From: Nocardia sp. CDC159
Lineage (GTDB): Bacteria > Actinomycetota > Actinomycetes > Mycobacteriales > Mycobacteriaceae
Assembly (NCBI RefSeq): GCF_023740735.1
Contig: NZ_JAMRXH010000006.1
Location: forward strand, 186,001-250,000
DNA: 64,000 nucleotides
Reading direction: 5' to 3'
The notes under the pieces were generated by a model that was given only the letters and a program-made list of their open reading frames with translations, made no database searches and had not been told where the DNA came from. The position numbers were made by a program, and so were the translations under genes. Positions 56,835-64,000 of this stretch are shown here, in pieces (position 1 is the stretch's first letter; every line of letters starts with the position of its first letter).

Positions 56835-57173
56835 CTAGGCCCGTCCGCGACGGGTCTTGAGCAGCTCCAGCCGCTCCTGCAGCAGCTCCTCGAGCTCGTC
56901 CTTGGAGCGGCGCTCGAGCAGCATGTCCCAGTGGGTGCGCGGCGGCTTGACCTTCTTGGGCTCCTGGGTGGTGCCCTCGATCAGAATGCCCTCCTGCCCG
57001 TTGCGGCACAGCCAGGTCGGGGGGATCTCGGCGTCGTCGGCGAAGGGAACATCGAATTCCTCGCCGTTCTCGGTCCGGTACCGCGCCACCCGACGCGGCG
57101 CCAGGTCGTGGTCGCGGTCGGTCTCGTAGCTCACCGCTCCGAGCCGGCTGCCTCGGAGTACGCGATCTGCCAT
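56835..57173 (-). CDS. rbpA: RNA polymerase-binding protein RbpA
   Basis: RbpA binds sigma-A and RNA polymerase and stabilises open complexes in actinobacteria. The 112-residue protein has the N-terminal tail and core domain (VARYRTENGEEFDVPFADDAEIPPTWLCRNGQEG), then the basic linker and sigma-interacting C-terminal helices (HWDMLLERRSKDELEELLQERLELL). ATG 57173 is the start, with GAGAGGA about 10 nt upstream. Its promoter has a SigR-type motif (see 57221-57247). Confidence 0.97.
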   Translation of the reverse strand: MADRVLRGSRLGAVSYETDRDHDLAPRRVARYRTENGEEFDVPFADDAEIPPTWLCRNGQEGILIEGTTQEPKKVKPPRTHWDMLLERRSKDELEELLQERLELLKTRRGRA

Positions 57174-57220
57174 GGTGTGCGGTCCTCTCTAGCCTGTCGG
57201 CAACGCTCTACATGTCTTGC

Positions 57221-57247
57221 AACGCGGAAAGCCGTATAACAGTTCCC
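57221..57247 (-). promoter_or_regulatory. SigR/SigH-type promoter for rbpA
   Basis: On the minus strand GGGAAC (57247-57242) is followed after exactly 18 nt by GTT (57223-57221), matching the GGAA(T/C)-N18-GTT consensus of SigR in Streptomyces and SigH/SigE in mycobacteria. A TTGACC (about 57259-57254) with TATACG 15 nt on overlaps it as a possible housekeeping promoter. In Streptomyces rbpA is known to be SigR-dependent. Confidence 0.6.
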
Positions 57248-57334
57248 GGCGAGGGTCAACCCCATCATTTTACTCGGTGCTTGCAGGTGGGGAAAATTTC
57301 GGCGCGCCCACGCTCGTTCGGGCCCCGTTGCCGT

Positions 57335-57340
57335 TAAGGT
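57335..57340 (+). promoter_or_regulatory. Candidate -10 box for the small Cys-rich protein gene
   Basis: TAAGGT lies eight bases before ATG 57349. There is no ribosome site, so the gene is probably leaderless. Confidence 0.3.
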
Positions 57341-57348
57341 GTCGGCTC

Positions 57349-57675
57349 ATGCCGCGTCGTGTGCTGTCGTCCTGTTCGTGGTGTGGACGAGAGATCGCCG
57401 AATCCGAGATCGGGCGGCGTCGCCGCTATTGTCGGCAGTCCTGCCGGCAGCGCGCCTACGAGCATCGGAAGGGCTTGGAGGGCACTGGAATTCCCGAGGA
57501 CGCGGTGGTGCTGTCGGCGCAGGAGGCCGCGGATCTGGCCGATCGGTGGTTCGCGGCGCGGTGTGCGGCCGAGGATGTGGCGACCGCGGTGGCCGAGGGC
57601 GCGGACGCGGCGGAGCTGGCGGCGCTGACCGAGACGCTGGTGATGCTGACCAAGGACGCCGAGCGGTTGCGCTGA
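57349..57675 (+). CDS. Small protein with zinc-ribbon-like Cys motif (Rv2049c neighbourhood)
   Basis: A 108-residue protein. The N-terminus has CSWCGREIAESEIGRRRRYCRQSC, a C-x2-C ... C-x3-C arrangement that could bind zinc, followed by a mostly helical acidic segment (AQEAADLADRWFAARCAAEDVATAV). It is divergent from rbpA. A small protein lies at this position beside rbpA in mycobacteria (Rv2049c), and I take this to be its counterpart by place. Function is unknown; the basic Cys-knuckle suggests nucleic-acid or polymerase contact. Confidence 0.7.
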   Translation: MPRRVLSSCSWCGREIAESEIGRRRRYCRQSCRQRAYEHRKGLEGTGIPEDAVVLSAQEAADLADRWFAARCAAEDVATAVAEGADAAELAALTETLVMLTKDAERLR

Positions 57676-57707
57676 ACCGGGCACTGTGCCCAGTGTCGCG
57701 CCGGTTC
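57674..57707 (+). terminator. Hairpin terminator after the small Cys-rich gene
   Basis: GAACCGG (57674-57680) pairs with CCGGTTC (57701-57707), and the inner palindrome GGGCACTGTGCCC (57679-57691) can form an alternative stem. The outer stem begins in the stop codon. Confidence 0.45.
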
Positions 57708-57813
57708 GCCCGCCAATTCGACGAATTCGGCGGAACCCGGCGTGACCTGCTGTTCTCGTCGCCGAAAATTCCTGTCACCACATCGAGTGGCTCGGCTCGA
57801 CACAGGAATTCTC

Positions 57814-58962
57814 ATGCACGTTCGCCGCATATCCCTTCGCCTTGTTCTCACGCTCTGTGCACCGGTCCTCGCGGCTGTGCTCGCCGCACCGGCACTGGCG
57901 GCCGGGCGGATCGACTTCGCGCCCGCGGTCGCCTCGCCCTCGGGTGGCAACTTCCCCTCGTGGGGTCCGGGTCCCGCGCCGATCGGCATGGTCGGGGCCG
58001 ATTTCAACGGTGATCGGGTCACCGATGTGGTGGCCGCGGATTTCGGTGGGGACGGGGCGGTGCTGATGGTCGGCAAGGGAGACGGGACGTTCCGGCCGGG
58101 GACGCGGGTCGGATCGGTGGGCAACGGGTTCGGGGCGGTCGCGGCGGGGGATCTGAACGGGGACGGGAAACAGGATGTGGTGCTGCAGGGTTGGGTGAAG
58201 GTCGCGATATTCCTGGGCAATGGTGACGGGACATTCCGCGCCGGGCAGACCCACGTCAGCGTGGAGGGTGCGCAACAGCAGGTCGCGGTGGTGGATGTGA
58301 ACGGCGACGGTCGGGCCGATGTACTGAGCATGGTCCCGACCGGGGTGAAGACCTGGTTCGGCAATGGCGACGGCACGCTGCGGGCGGGCCCGTCCGCGCA
58401 TATCGCCGGGACGTCCGCGGCCTACACCACCGGCAGGTTCAACGGCGACAACATTCCGGACCTGGCCGTCAACAACGATGTGCTGCAGCAGGTGGAGGTG
58501 TTCTTCGGCAACGGCGACGGCGGCTTCACCCGCCAGGGGGCCAGCACCAGCGGCCTGATCACCGAGGATGTACGGGCGGCCGATTTCGACCGGGACGGCA
58601 TCGATGACGTCATCACCGCGGATTCGTTCTCCTTCAGTACCACCGTCCTGCTCTCCGACGGCAAGGGCGATTTCAAGAAGACCAATCGGGTCAACCTGTC
58701 CGGCGCCGGCCCCACCAGCATCGCCGTCGCCGATTTCGACGGCGACGGCAATCAGGACGCCGCCATGTCGGCGGTCCTGACCTCCACCATGGTGGTCCTG
58801 CAGGGCAGGGGCGACGGCACGGTCACCAAGGTCGGCAACTTCCCCGTGACCTCCCAGCCGCAGACCCCGGTCCTCGCCGATTTCGACCGCGACGGCAAGG
58901 TCGACATCGCCGTCTCGGGCAGCGCCAACGAGGTCTCGTTCCTGAAGAACCGCTCGTCCTAG
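57814..58962 (+). CDS. Secreted FG-GAP/VCBS-repeat protein
   Basis: A 382-residue protein with a signal peptide (RLVLTLCAPVLAAVLAAPALA) and about seven FG-GAP/VCBS beta-propeller repeats, each with a Ca2+-binding acidic loop: DFNGDRVTD, DLNGDGKQD, DVNGDGRAD, RFNGDNIPD, DFDRDGIDD, DFDGDGNQD and DFDRDGKVD, alternating with G-GDGTF motifs. A seven-bladed propeller is likely. It has no anchoring tail, so it is probably secreted or loosely envelope-bound. ATG 57814 has an AGGA site. Ligand-binding or adhesion is typical of the family; no catalytic motif is seen. Confidence 0.88.
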   Translation: MHVRRISLRLVLTLCAPVLAAVLAAPALAAGRIDFAPAVASPSGGNFPSWGPGPAPIGMVGADFNGDRVTDVVAADFGGDGAVLMVGKGDGTFRPGTRVGSVGNGFGAVAAGDLNGDGKQDVVLQGWVKVAIFLGNGDGTFRAGQTHVSVEGAQQQVAVVDVNGDGRADVLSMVPTGVKTWFGNGDGTLRAGPSAHIAGTSAAYTTGRFNGDNIPDLAVNNDVLQQVEVFFGNGDGGFTRQGASTSGLITEDVRAADFDRDGIDDVITADSFSFSTTVLLSDGKGDFKKTNRVNLSGAGPTSIAVADFDGDGNQDAAMSAVLTSTMVVLQGRGDGTVTKVGNFPVTSQPQTPVLADFDRDGKVDIAVSGSANEVSFLKNRSS

Positions 58963-59052
58963 CTGTTTCCTTTCCGGCGGCGAGCCCCCACAGCGCCGCG
59001 GCATGAGGTCCGTGATTGGCGAACCCCCTCATCCGGTCCGCGACCATCGGCC

Positions 59053-59721
59053 TCAGTGCGGCGCGGTCCCCGGATCCACCCCGCGCGCGAGCAGCCAGGG
59101 CATGGGATCGATCTTGGTACCGCCCTCGTCGGTCCAGACCTCGTAGTGCAGATGCGGACCGGTGGAGTAGCCGCGATTGCCGACGGTGGCGATGACCTCG
59201 CCCGCGCGGACCTGCTGGCCGACCGTCACCAGAATGTCGTTGACGTGGCCGTATACCCCGATGGTGCCGTCGTCCTGGCGCACTCGCACCCACAGCCCGA
59301 AACCGGATGCGGGCCCGGCCTCGACGACCACGCCGTCGGTGACCGCCGCGATCGGGGCGCCCAGTGCGTCGCCGAAGTCGATGCCGCCGTGCAGTTCGCC
59401 CCAGCGCGTGCCGAAGCCGGAGGTGAGCACGCCCGCGACGGGACGCACGGTGCGGCGAATTTCCCGGGCGGCCTTGGCCATCGGCCAGGGCTCCGCGGCC
59501 GGTGGTGCGGGCGGCGGCACGGGTGCGACGGCGGGTGCGGCCAGCGCGGCGGGCGCGGGCCCGAGCGTGTGGGCGGCGGCGGCCAGGCCCGGGGCCGAGC
59601 CGGTGCCGTGCCGGTCGGCGGCGCCGAGCGTGCCGATCGAGGCACCGACGACCGCGGTGATCGCCACGGCCTTGGCCGCGCGCCGGGCCCGCCGCGAAGA
59701 TAACGAAACGGTCACGGGCAT
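59053..59721 (-). CDS. Secreted M23 family metallopeptidase
   Basis: A 222-residue LytM-type peptidoglycan hydrolase. It has an N-terminal signal or TM anchor (AKAVAITAVVGASIGTLG), a Pro/Ala linker to residue 90 and a C-terminal M23 domain. The zinc ligands are His and Asp in HGGIDFG and the His in HLHYE. The rest of the fold (GVVVEAGPASGFGLWV, then YGHVNDILVTVGQQV) is typical. The start is ATG 59721. It likely cuts peptide cross-links in the wall. No regulatory RNA motif was recognised in the 183-bp gap to the divergent ArsR gene. Confidence 0.9.
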   Translation of the reverse strand: MPVTVSLSSRRARRAAKAVAITAVVGASIGTLGAADRHGTGSAPGLAAAAHTLGPAPAALAAPAVAPVPPPAPPAAEPWPMAKAAREIRRTVRPVAGVLTSGFGTRWGELHGGIDFGDALGAPIAAVTDGVVVEAGPASGFGLWVRVRQDDGTIGVYGHVNDILVTVGQQVRAGEVIATVGNRGYSTGPHLHYEVWTDEGGTKIDPMPWLLARGVDPGTAPH

Positions 59722-59904
59722 GGATGGCAACCTACGACAATCTCGCAGGCCGCTCGTAATCCTGTCGTAACCGTCACACGGTTGTCCGGGGGCGCGAAAA
59801 TGTCCGGTTGGCCGAACTACATGCGGGTAATTCCGCATTCACCGGGAAAATCGGCGACCGGGCCGACCTTGACCGTCCGGTCAGCGAACAGCCACACTAT
59901 TTAA

Positions 59905-60228
59905 GTGGCCACTAATGGAGTCCGCGCGCTGGAGGCGCTCGCCGACCCCACCCGCCGCGCGATCTTCGAGACCCTGCCGCCCGCGCCGCGCTCGGTGGGG
60001 GAGCTGGCCGCGACGATCGGGGTGAGCAGCTCGGCGGTATCGCAGCATCTGCGGGTGTTGCGCGAGGCGCGCTTGGTGATGGTGCGCCCGGCTGGTAATC
60101 GGCGGCTGTATTCCCTGGATCCGCGTGGCCTCGCCGACGCCCGCGACTATCTCGAACAGTTCTGGCCCTCGGCCCTGGCCGCCTACGCGGCCGCCCTCTC
60201 GCGCGCCGAGCGCGCCGACCAGCCCTAG
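59905..60228 (+). CDS. ArsR/SmtB family transcriptional regulator
   Basis: A 107-residue winged-helix repressor (ALADPTRRAIFETLPPAPRSVGELAATIGVSSSAVSQHLRVLREARLVMVRPAGNRRLYSLDP). It lacks Cys and has no obvious metal site, so it belongs to the non-metal group often paired with SRPBCC/AHSA1 genes. No such gene adjoins it. The start is GTG 59905 inside the palindrome GTGGCCAC. An inverted repeat TGACCG-TC-CGGTCA (59870-59883) lies upstream over a TTGACC box and may be its operator. Confidence 0.85.
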   Translation: MATNGVRALEALADPTRRAIFETLPPAPRSVGELAATIGVSSSAVSQHLRVLREARLVMVRPAGNRRLYSLDPRGLADARDYLEQFWPSALAAYAAALSRAERADQP

Positions 60229-60261
60229 TCCCGGCCGAAATCCGTTTCCGGAGAACGCCGT

Positions 60262-61248
60262 TCAGCCCACGCGCCGAAAGGCGGACCGGCGCCGATCCAC
60301 CGCCGCGCCCGGCCAAATCCGCTTGGTGAGCTGCTTGTCCACCGCCTGGATGACCTCGTCGACGCCGATCTCGAGCAGACCCGGATCGGTCGCCGCGCCG
60401 TCGTGGTCGCCGGTGCGTCCGGCCCACAGCACGATATGGCGGTTGAGCAGATGTGGCGGCGGTCCGCCGCGGCTGGGCGGGGTGGGCCCGAACAGCAGGA
60501 CCGTGCGGGTGCCGAAGGCGGTGGCCAGGTGGGCTACGCCGGTGTCGCCGCACACCACCAGCGCGGCCTCGGCGACGGTCGCGGCCACCTCGAGCAGGCT
60601 CTGCCGCCCGGCCAGTACCTGCTGGGCGGGCAGCCCGGCCCGCGCGGCGATCGACAGCGCGATATCGCGTTCGAATTCGTCGCCGGTGAGCACCACCTCG
60701 CGGCCCTGCACCAGCAGATGCCGCACCACCGCGGCGAATCGCTCCGGCGGCCAGCGCCGCGCGGGCGAACCCGCGCCCACGTGCACGGCCACGCAGTCGC
60801 GGTGGCTGGTCGGGGCCACCGGCGGCACCAGGCCGAGATTGCGCCGATCCGCGGCGATGCCGTCGGATTCGAGCAGATGACACCAGCGGTCCACGTCGTG
60901 CATATCGTGCTGCCAGTCCGGACCGTCCAGGTCCGGGAACGCCGGATTGCGATAGGTGAGAATCCGCGCCGGATTCGTCTTGGCGAGCTCCACGATCCCC
61001 TCGGCCCCGCCGCTGTGCAGATTCACCGCCAGTTCGGGCGCCTCGCCGTCCCAACGCATACTCTCCGGATCCGCGGTCGGCACCATCTCGTCCACCGATG
61101 CGATCAGATCCACGATCGGCTCGAGCCTCAACGGCGCGGCGAGCGCGATGTGATCGCGTGGCCTGGCCCGACGCAGCGCGCGTAATGCCGGGACCGCGGT
61201 GAGTAGATCACCCAGTCCGCGTGCGCGCAGCACGAGTACAACCGCCAC
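60262..61248 (-). CDS. Glycosyltransferase family 9 (heptosyltransferase-like)
   Basis: A 328-residue GT-B enzyme. The N-terminus has VLVLRARGLGDLLTAVPALRALRRARP, the GT9 donor-domain signature. The C-terminal half has VHVGAGSPARRWPPERFAAVV and the donor-binding motif CGDTGVAHLATAFGTRTVLLFGPT. In Gram-negatives such enzymes transfer heptose to LPS. In mycolata an equivalent role in capsular or wall glycan synthesis is likely but unproven. GTG 61248 follows AGGAGAAGAGG. It converges on the ArsR gene. Confidence 0.9.
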   Translation of the reverse strand: MAVVLVLRARGLGDLLTAVPALRALRRARPRDHIALAAPLRLEPIVDLIASVDEMVPTADPESMRWDGEAPELAVNLHSGGAEGIVELAKTNPARILTYRNPAFPDLDGPDWQHDMHDVDRWCHLLESDGIAADRRNLGLVPPVAPTSHRDCVAVHVGAGSPARRWPPERFAAVVRHLLVQGREVVLTGDEFERDIALSIAARAGLPAQQVLAGRQSLLEVAATVAEAALVVCGDTGVAHLATAFGTRTVLLFGPTPPSRGGPPPHLLNRHIVLWAGRTGDHDGAATDPGLLEIGVDEVIQAVDKQLTKRIWPGAAVDRRRSAFRRVG

Positions 61249-61512
61249 CCTCTTCTCCTAGCCTCCACCAAGCGACCCAAAAATCCCGACCCACTCGGCC
61301 CAGTGCGACGGCACGGACGAAGAGAGCCACCAGAGAGGACTACCCGGCCCATGCGATCGCGAAACTTCCTCGAACCCCGCGATATCGGCCGCGCGACCGG
61401 ATGCGACCCGCTAGCCTGCACGCACGACCCGGCACGCGACCGATGTGTGACGCCGGCGCGGCCGCGAGTAGCCTGTCGACGGTCGGGACGTCGAAATGAA
61501 CTGGAGGATCCC

Positions 61513-61806
61513 ATGATTCGTACCGCTGGGTTCGCCGCCGCCACCCTGGTGGCGGGCGCGTTCACCGTGCTGGGCGCCGGAGCCGCCCACGCCGCGGAGG
61601 GCACCGTGAGCATCAACGGCAAGCTCTACGAGAACCCGACGGGCTGCATCGACACCGGCAACTCGTTCCAGACCACGGTCGGTAACACCACGGAGAAGGT
61701 CGTTCTCGTGCACCAGGGCCGCAACTGCACCGGCCCGGTGATCGGCCGGGTCGACCCGGCGGGCCTGGCGCTGGTCCCGAACGGCAGCCTGGAGATCGTC
61801 GAATAG
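61513..61806 (+). CDS. Small secreted protein
   Basis: A 97-residue protein with a signal peptide (GFAAATLVAGAFTVLGAGAAHA, cleavage after residue 27 or 28) leaving a mature domain of about 70 residues. Two Cys residues (in TGCIDTGN and RNCTGPV) could form one disulfide. Sequence is beta-rich. ATG 61513 follows GGAGG. I do not recognise the family, although small secreted two-Cys proteins are common in mycolata. A good terminator follows. Confidence 0.75.
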   Translation: MIRTAGFAAATLVAGAFTVLGAGAAHAAEGTVSINGKLYENPTGCIDTGNSFQTTVGNTTEKVVLVHQGRNCTGPVIGRVDPAGLALVPNGSLEIVE

Positions 61807-61825
61807 CCACCCGGCGCAGCCGCTT

Positions 61826-61860
61826 CCGCGCCCCGGTCTTCGGTGAAGGCCGGGGCGCGG
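61826..61860 (+). terminator. Hairpin terminator after the small secreted protein
   Basis: CCGCGCCCCGG (61826-61836) pairs perfectly with CCGGGGCGCGG (61850-61860). The stem extends by a T-G wobble and CTTC/GAAG to a 3-nt loop, giving about 16 paired bases. It lies 20 nt after the stop. Confidence 0.85.
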
Positions 61861-61920
61861 TGCGCATCGCCCCGCGCGGTCGCCTGTCGGGAATCGAAAC
61901 CGAGGGGGATGCTGGTAGGT

Positions 61921-62730
61921 ATGGCCCCGAAAACTGGTTCCAGGCAGGCGTATTCGCTCGCCGCGCTGGCGGTGTTGCTGGTCGTGGTCGTCGTGGTGGT
62001 GTGGTTGTGGGTGCGCGGAGACGACCGGACGCGGGTGAACTCGGCCGTCTCGCCGCCCGATTCGGCCCCGGCGGCCGCGGAACCGGGGCCGCTCTCCGCC
62101 GCGGCGCCCGCTGTGCCGCCGTCGGATACCTTCCCCTATCCACCGTTGTGGCCGTTCGTCGACGAGGCGGCGGCCTCGGCGTGGGAGGTGGCCTACGGGG
62201 AGGGTGGGTTGCAGCCCTGGCATCTGGATCCCGGGCAGACCGCGCTCTATTTCGCCTCGTACTACCTGGGTTACGCGAATATCGACAAGGTGGTGTCGTC
62301 GTCGGTGCGTGGTGCGGAGGCTTGGGTGGGGGTCGGTTTCGAGCGTCCCGGTGGCGGGCTGGCAACCGCCGCGGTGGTCCATCTGGTCCGGTTCGGGCCG
62401 CCGCCGGATGCCCCGTGGGAGGTGGTCGGCACCCAGGACACCACGCTGTCGGTCACCGCGCCGGCCTACGGTGCGCGGGTCACCTCGCCGCTGACCGTCG
62501 GCGGGCTCGTCACCGGAGTCGACGAAAGTCTGCGGGTGCAGGTGCGGGCGATTCCCGCGCCGGAGCCGCTCGGGGTGTCGGAGCCGATTCCCGCGGGGGG
62601 CACGGATTCTCCGTGGAGCACGACCGTCGCGCTGCGCGACGGCTGTGTCGGTGCGCTGACGGTCGCGGTGGCCACCGGCGGTCATGTCGCCGAGGTCGAG
62701 CGGTTCGCGGTGACCGGCGTTCGCTGCTGA
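61921..62730 (+). CDS. Membrane-anchored protein with Gmad2-like domain
   Basis: A 269-residue protein with one N-terminal TM helix (AALAVLLVVVVVVVWLWV), a Pro/Ala linker, a central domain (WEVAYGEGGLQPWHLDPGQTALYFASYYLGY) and a C-terminal immunoglobulin-like domain of the Gmad2 type (SVTAPAYGARVTSPLTVGGLV). The active part faces outside the membrane. Two starts are possible: ATG 61909, very close to a GAGGGGG run, or ATG 61921, used here. It ends head-on against the next gene with no spacer. Confidence 0.75.
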   Translation: MAPKTGSRQAYSLAALAVLLVVVVVVVWLWVRGDDRTRVNSAVSPPDSAPAAAEPGPLSAAAPAVPPSDTFPYPPLWPFVDEAAASAWEVAYGEGGLQPWHLDPGQTALYFASYYLGYANIDKVVSSSVRGAEAWVGVGFERPGGGLATAAVVHLVRFGPPPDAPWEVVGTQDTTLSVTAPAYGARVTSPLTVGGLVTGVDESLRVQVRAIPAPEPLGVSEPIPAGGTDSPWSTTVALRDGCVGALTVAVATGGHVAEVERFAVTGVRC

Positions 62731-63177
62731 TCAGCCCAGGCTGCTGCCCGGGCGAACGATCATGAGCACCACGACCACGGCCCAGAGCAGGTTGTACGCG
62801 CCCGCGAGCATGGACAGGGTGCGCAGGCGGCGGCCGTCGTCGGGTTGGGCGAGGGCCTGGCGCTGCATCGGATGGATCATGCTGGCCAGCAGGGCGGCGG
62901 CGATGAAGGTGAGGGCCATGGCCACGGTGATCCAGACCTCGCCCAGCCGCTGCTGCACCCCGGCCAGCACGATGCCCACGACCGGCACGATCAGGCCGAG
63001 CAGGGCATAGGTGCCGGTGATGCGGTGTAGCGCCACGGCTACCGCGCGGCTGCGCGGCGGGGCGTCCGCGTCGCCGACCACGGGCGCGTAGCGGGAGAAC
63101 AGGCTGGTCGCGACCGCCGATCCGCCGATGAAGACGATGCCCGCCAGAATGTGCACCGACAGCAGGAAATGTTGCAC
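62731..63177 (-). CDS. Four-TM membrane protein of unknown function
   Basis: A 148-residue integral membrane protein with four helices (FLLSVHILAGIVFIGGSAVATSLF, YALLGLIVPVVGIVLAG, VAMALTFIAAALLASMI, LLWAVVVVLMIV). The first helix, with its HILAGIVFIGG motif, and the central HRITGTYALLG resemble the DUF2269/CopD-like superfamily, whose members can bind heme or copper, but this is only a loose resemblance. GTG 63177 is the start. Its upstream region has an inverted repeat, CTTCAG/CTGAAG. Confidence 0.72.
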   Translation of the reverse strand: MQHFLLSVHILAGIVFIGGSAVATSLFSRYAPVVGDADAPPRSRAVAVALHRITGTYALLGLIVPVVGIVLAGVQQRLGEVWITVAMALTFIAAALLASMIHPMQRQALAQPDDGRRLRTLSMLAGAYNLLWAVVVVLMIVRPGSSLG

Positions 63178-63187
63178 CGAAACTCCC

Positions 63188-63222
63188 TTCAGAACGGCTG
63201 AAGCATAGCCCTAGGCTTCAGC
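63188..63222. promoter_or_regulatory. Alternating CTTCAG/CTGAAG inverted repeats
   Basis: CTTCAG at 63188-63193, CTGAAG at 63198-63203 and CTTCAG at 63217-63222. GCTGAAGC (63197-63204) and GCTTCAGC (63215-63222) make an 8-bp stem. It lies between the end of the YdeI-like gene and the start of the membrane-protein gene, so it may be a terminator for the first and operator for the second. Confidence 0.35.
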
Positions 63223-63245
63223 TCGTTTGAAGGTTGTGGTCGATG

Positions 63246-63695
63246 TCACCGATTCTCGGTGCCGCGCAACGACTCGATGGTCTTGGCGATCCGGCGGGCC
63301 CGGGTCTCGGGCCGCTTGGCGTCGGTGATCGCGGCGACCTGTTCGCGGCGGCGGGTGAACGAGAGCCCGTCGAAGGCGGTGCGCAGCCCGGCGTCGTCGA
63401 GGGCGGCGGCCAGATCCGCGGGCACCTCGACCTGCCGTTCGGCGGTGTCCCGCTCGACGGTCACCGTGACCGTGTCCCCGGGCTGTTTGCCCAGGGTGGT
63501 GCGGATGGATTTCAGCATGCCCAGGCACGGCCCGCCGCCCATCGCGGCGATCGATCCGGTGTAGTCGATCCCGTCGAAGCTCGCCCGCACCGGAATGCGC
63601 CCGCCGCCACCGAGATCCGCGATCACCCGCTCCGGCACCCGGACGTAGGCCCCACCGCCCGGCGCGGCCTCGATGCTGGCCTCGAATCGCGGCAT
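63246..63695 (-). CDS. YdeI/OmpD-associated family protein (DUF1905 plus bacteriocin-protection domain)
   Basis: A 149-residue two-part protein. The N-terminal DUF1905-type beta domain has YVRVPERVIADLG and YTGSIAAMGGGPCLGMLKSIR. The C-terminal YdeI-type helical part has LRTAFDGLSFTRRREQVAAITDAKRPETRARRIAKTIE. Homologues are linked to bacteriocin or antimicrobial peptide resistance, but the biochemical role is unclear. ATG 63695 has AGGAGG. Confidence 0.85.
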   Translation of the reverse strand: MPRFEASIEAAPGGGAYVRVPERVIADLGGGGRIPVRASFDGIDYTGSIAAMGGGPCLGMLKSIRTTLGKQPGDTVTVTVERDTAERQVEVPADLAAALDDAGLRTAFDGLSFTRRREQVAAITDAKRPETRARRIAKTIESLRGTENR

Positions 63696-63786
63696 GGATG
63701 ACCTCCTCGTCTCGCTTCCGGGCCGCGCGCCCGGACCGTGCGAGGATAGCCAGAAAATAACCGACCTGTGGAGAGGATCGGGTGCC

Positions 63787-64000
63787 ATGGCGCTGCGCTA
63801 TGCGATCAATGTGCCGAACTTCGGCGATTTCGCCGACCCCCGCACCTTCGCCGAACTGGCCGCCCGTGCCGAGGCCGCGGGCTGGGACGGCCTGCTGGTC
63901 TGGGACCACCTGGTCTACGACAAGACCACCCCCCGCGAGATCGGCGATCCGTGGGTGCTGCTGACGGCCGCGGCCCTGGCGACCGAACGGATCCGGCTGG
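63787..64000 (+). CDS. LLM-class F420-dependent oxidoreductase, truncated by window edge
   Basis: The first 71 residues of a luciferase-like monooxygenase-type F420-dependent enzyme: ALRYAINVPNFGDFADPRTFAELAARAEAAGWDGLLVWDHLVYD, then PWVLLTAAALATERI. The TIM-barrel N-terminus and the WDGLLVWDH motif are typical. ATG 63787 is the start. The rest lies outside the window. Confidence 0.85.
   Translation, partial: MALRYAINVPNFGDFADPRTFAELAARAEAAGWDGLLVWDHLVYDKTTPREIGDPWVLLTAAALATERIRL

Overview
The window is high-GC actinobacterial DNA, almost certainly from Nocardia or a close mycolic-acid-producing relative. The evidence is the coding style (GTG and TTG starts, several genes that look leaderless), an EspG/ESX secretion locus, F420-dependent PPOX enzymes, RbpA, FxsA, Lnt and a full-length aerobic CobN. 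The order of the conserved genes follows, as far as I recall it, the M. tuberculosis block Rv2074 to Rv2049c: biliverdin reductase, SDR, cobL, cobK, cobIJ, cobH, cobG, cobN, the Rv2061-type PPOX, then fxsA, amidohydrolase, lnt, rbpA and a small Cys protein. Accessory genes are spliced into this backbone.

About 0.4-17.7 kb is the aerobic cobalamin region: cobL, cobK, cobIJ, cobH, cobG and cobN. A cobalamin riboswitch precedes cobN. cobM, usual between cobL and cobK, is absent. Its place is taken by a small secreted-protein gene whose paralogue lies just after cobN. cobK seems to start at a CTG that overlaps the stop of that secreted-protein gene. Two tandem small membrane proteins with a shared HH motif lead the cobG operon. 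Interspersed are a PadR regulator, an Lrp-type regulator with a dimethylargininase, and a SRPBCC protein.

About 17-25 kb holds small regulator/target pairs with very clear operators: PadR with a VOC protein, an XRE protein with methionine aminopeptidase, and MarR with a VOC protein. It also has a nitrilase, an IS481-type insertion sequence with perfect 20-bp ends, and an HtrA-like protease. The IS landed exactly in the CTAG where the nitrilase and protease stop codons overlapped, so both genes keep their stops.

About 25-36 kb holds a three-gene ESX-associated operon (helical ESX-like protein, a 966-residue Pro/Thr-rich WXG/PPE-like protein, EspG), a TldD/TldE pair, a TetR regulator, a TSUP transporter and a two-component system. 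About 36-41 kb is the conserved fxsA, amidohydrolase, 2H-phosphoesterase and lnt segment.

From 41.2 to 56.8 kb is the most notable locus: a single 4,542-residue nonribosomal peptide synthetase (C-A-T four times, then TE) followed by a DrrAB-type ABC exporter. Module 1 and the TE resemble EntF, and A1 carries a serine code. A2-A4 carry three similar codes suggesting aliphatic residues. The predicted product is an N-capped Ser-X-X-X peptide exported to or through the envelope. The island sits between lnt and rbpA, where ppm is usually found.

From 56.8 kb on are rbpA with a SigR/SigH-like promoter, a zinc-finger-like small protein, a secreted FG-GAP/VCBS protein, an M23 peptidase, an ArsR regulator, a GT9 glycosyltransferase, small secreted and membrane proteins, a YdeI-like protein, and the start of an F420-dependent LLM-class oxidoreductase cut by the window edge.
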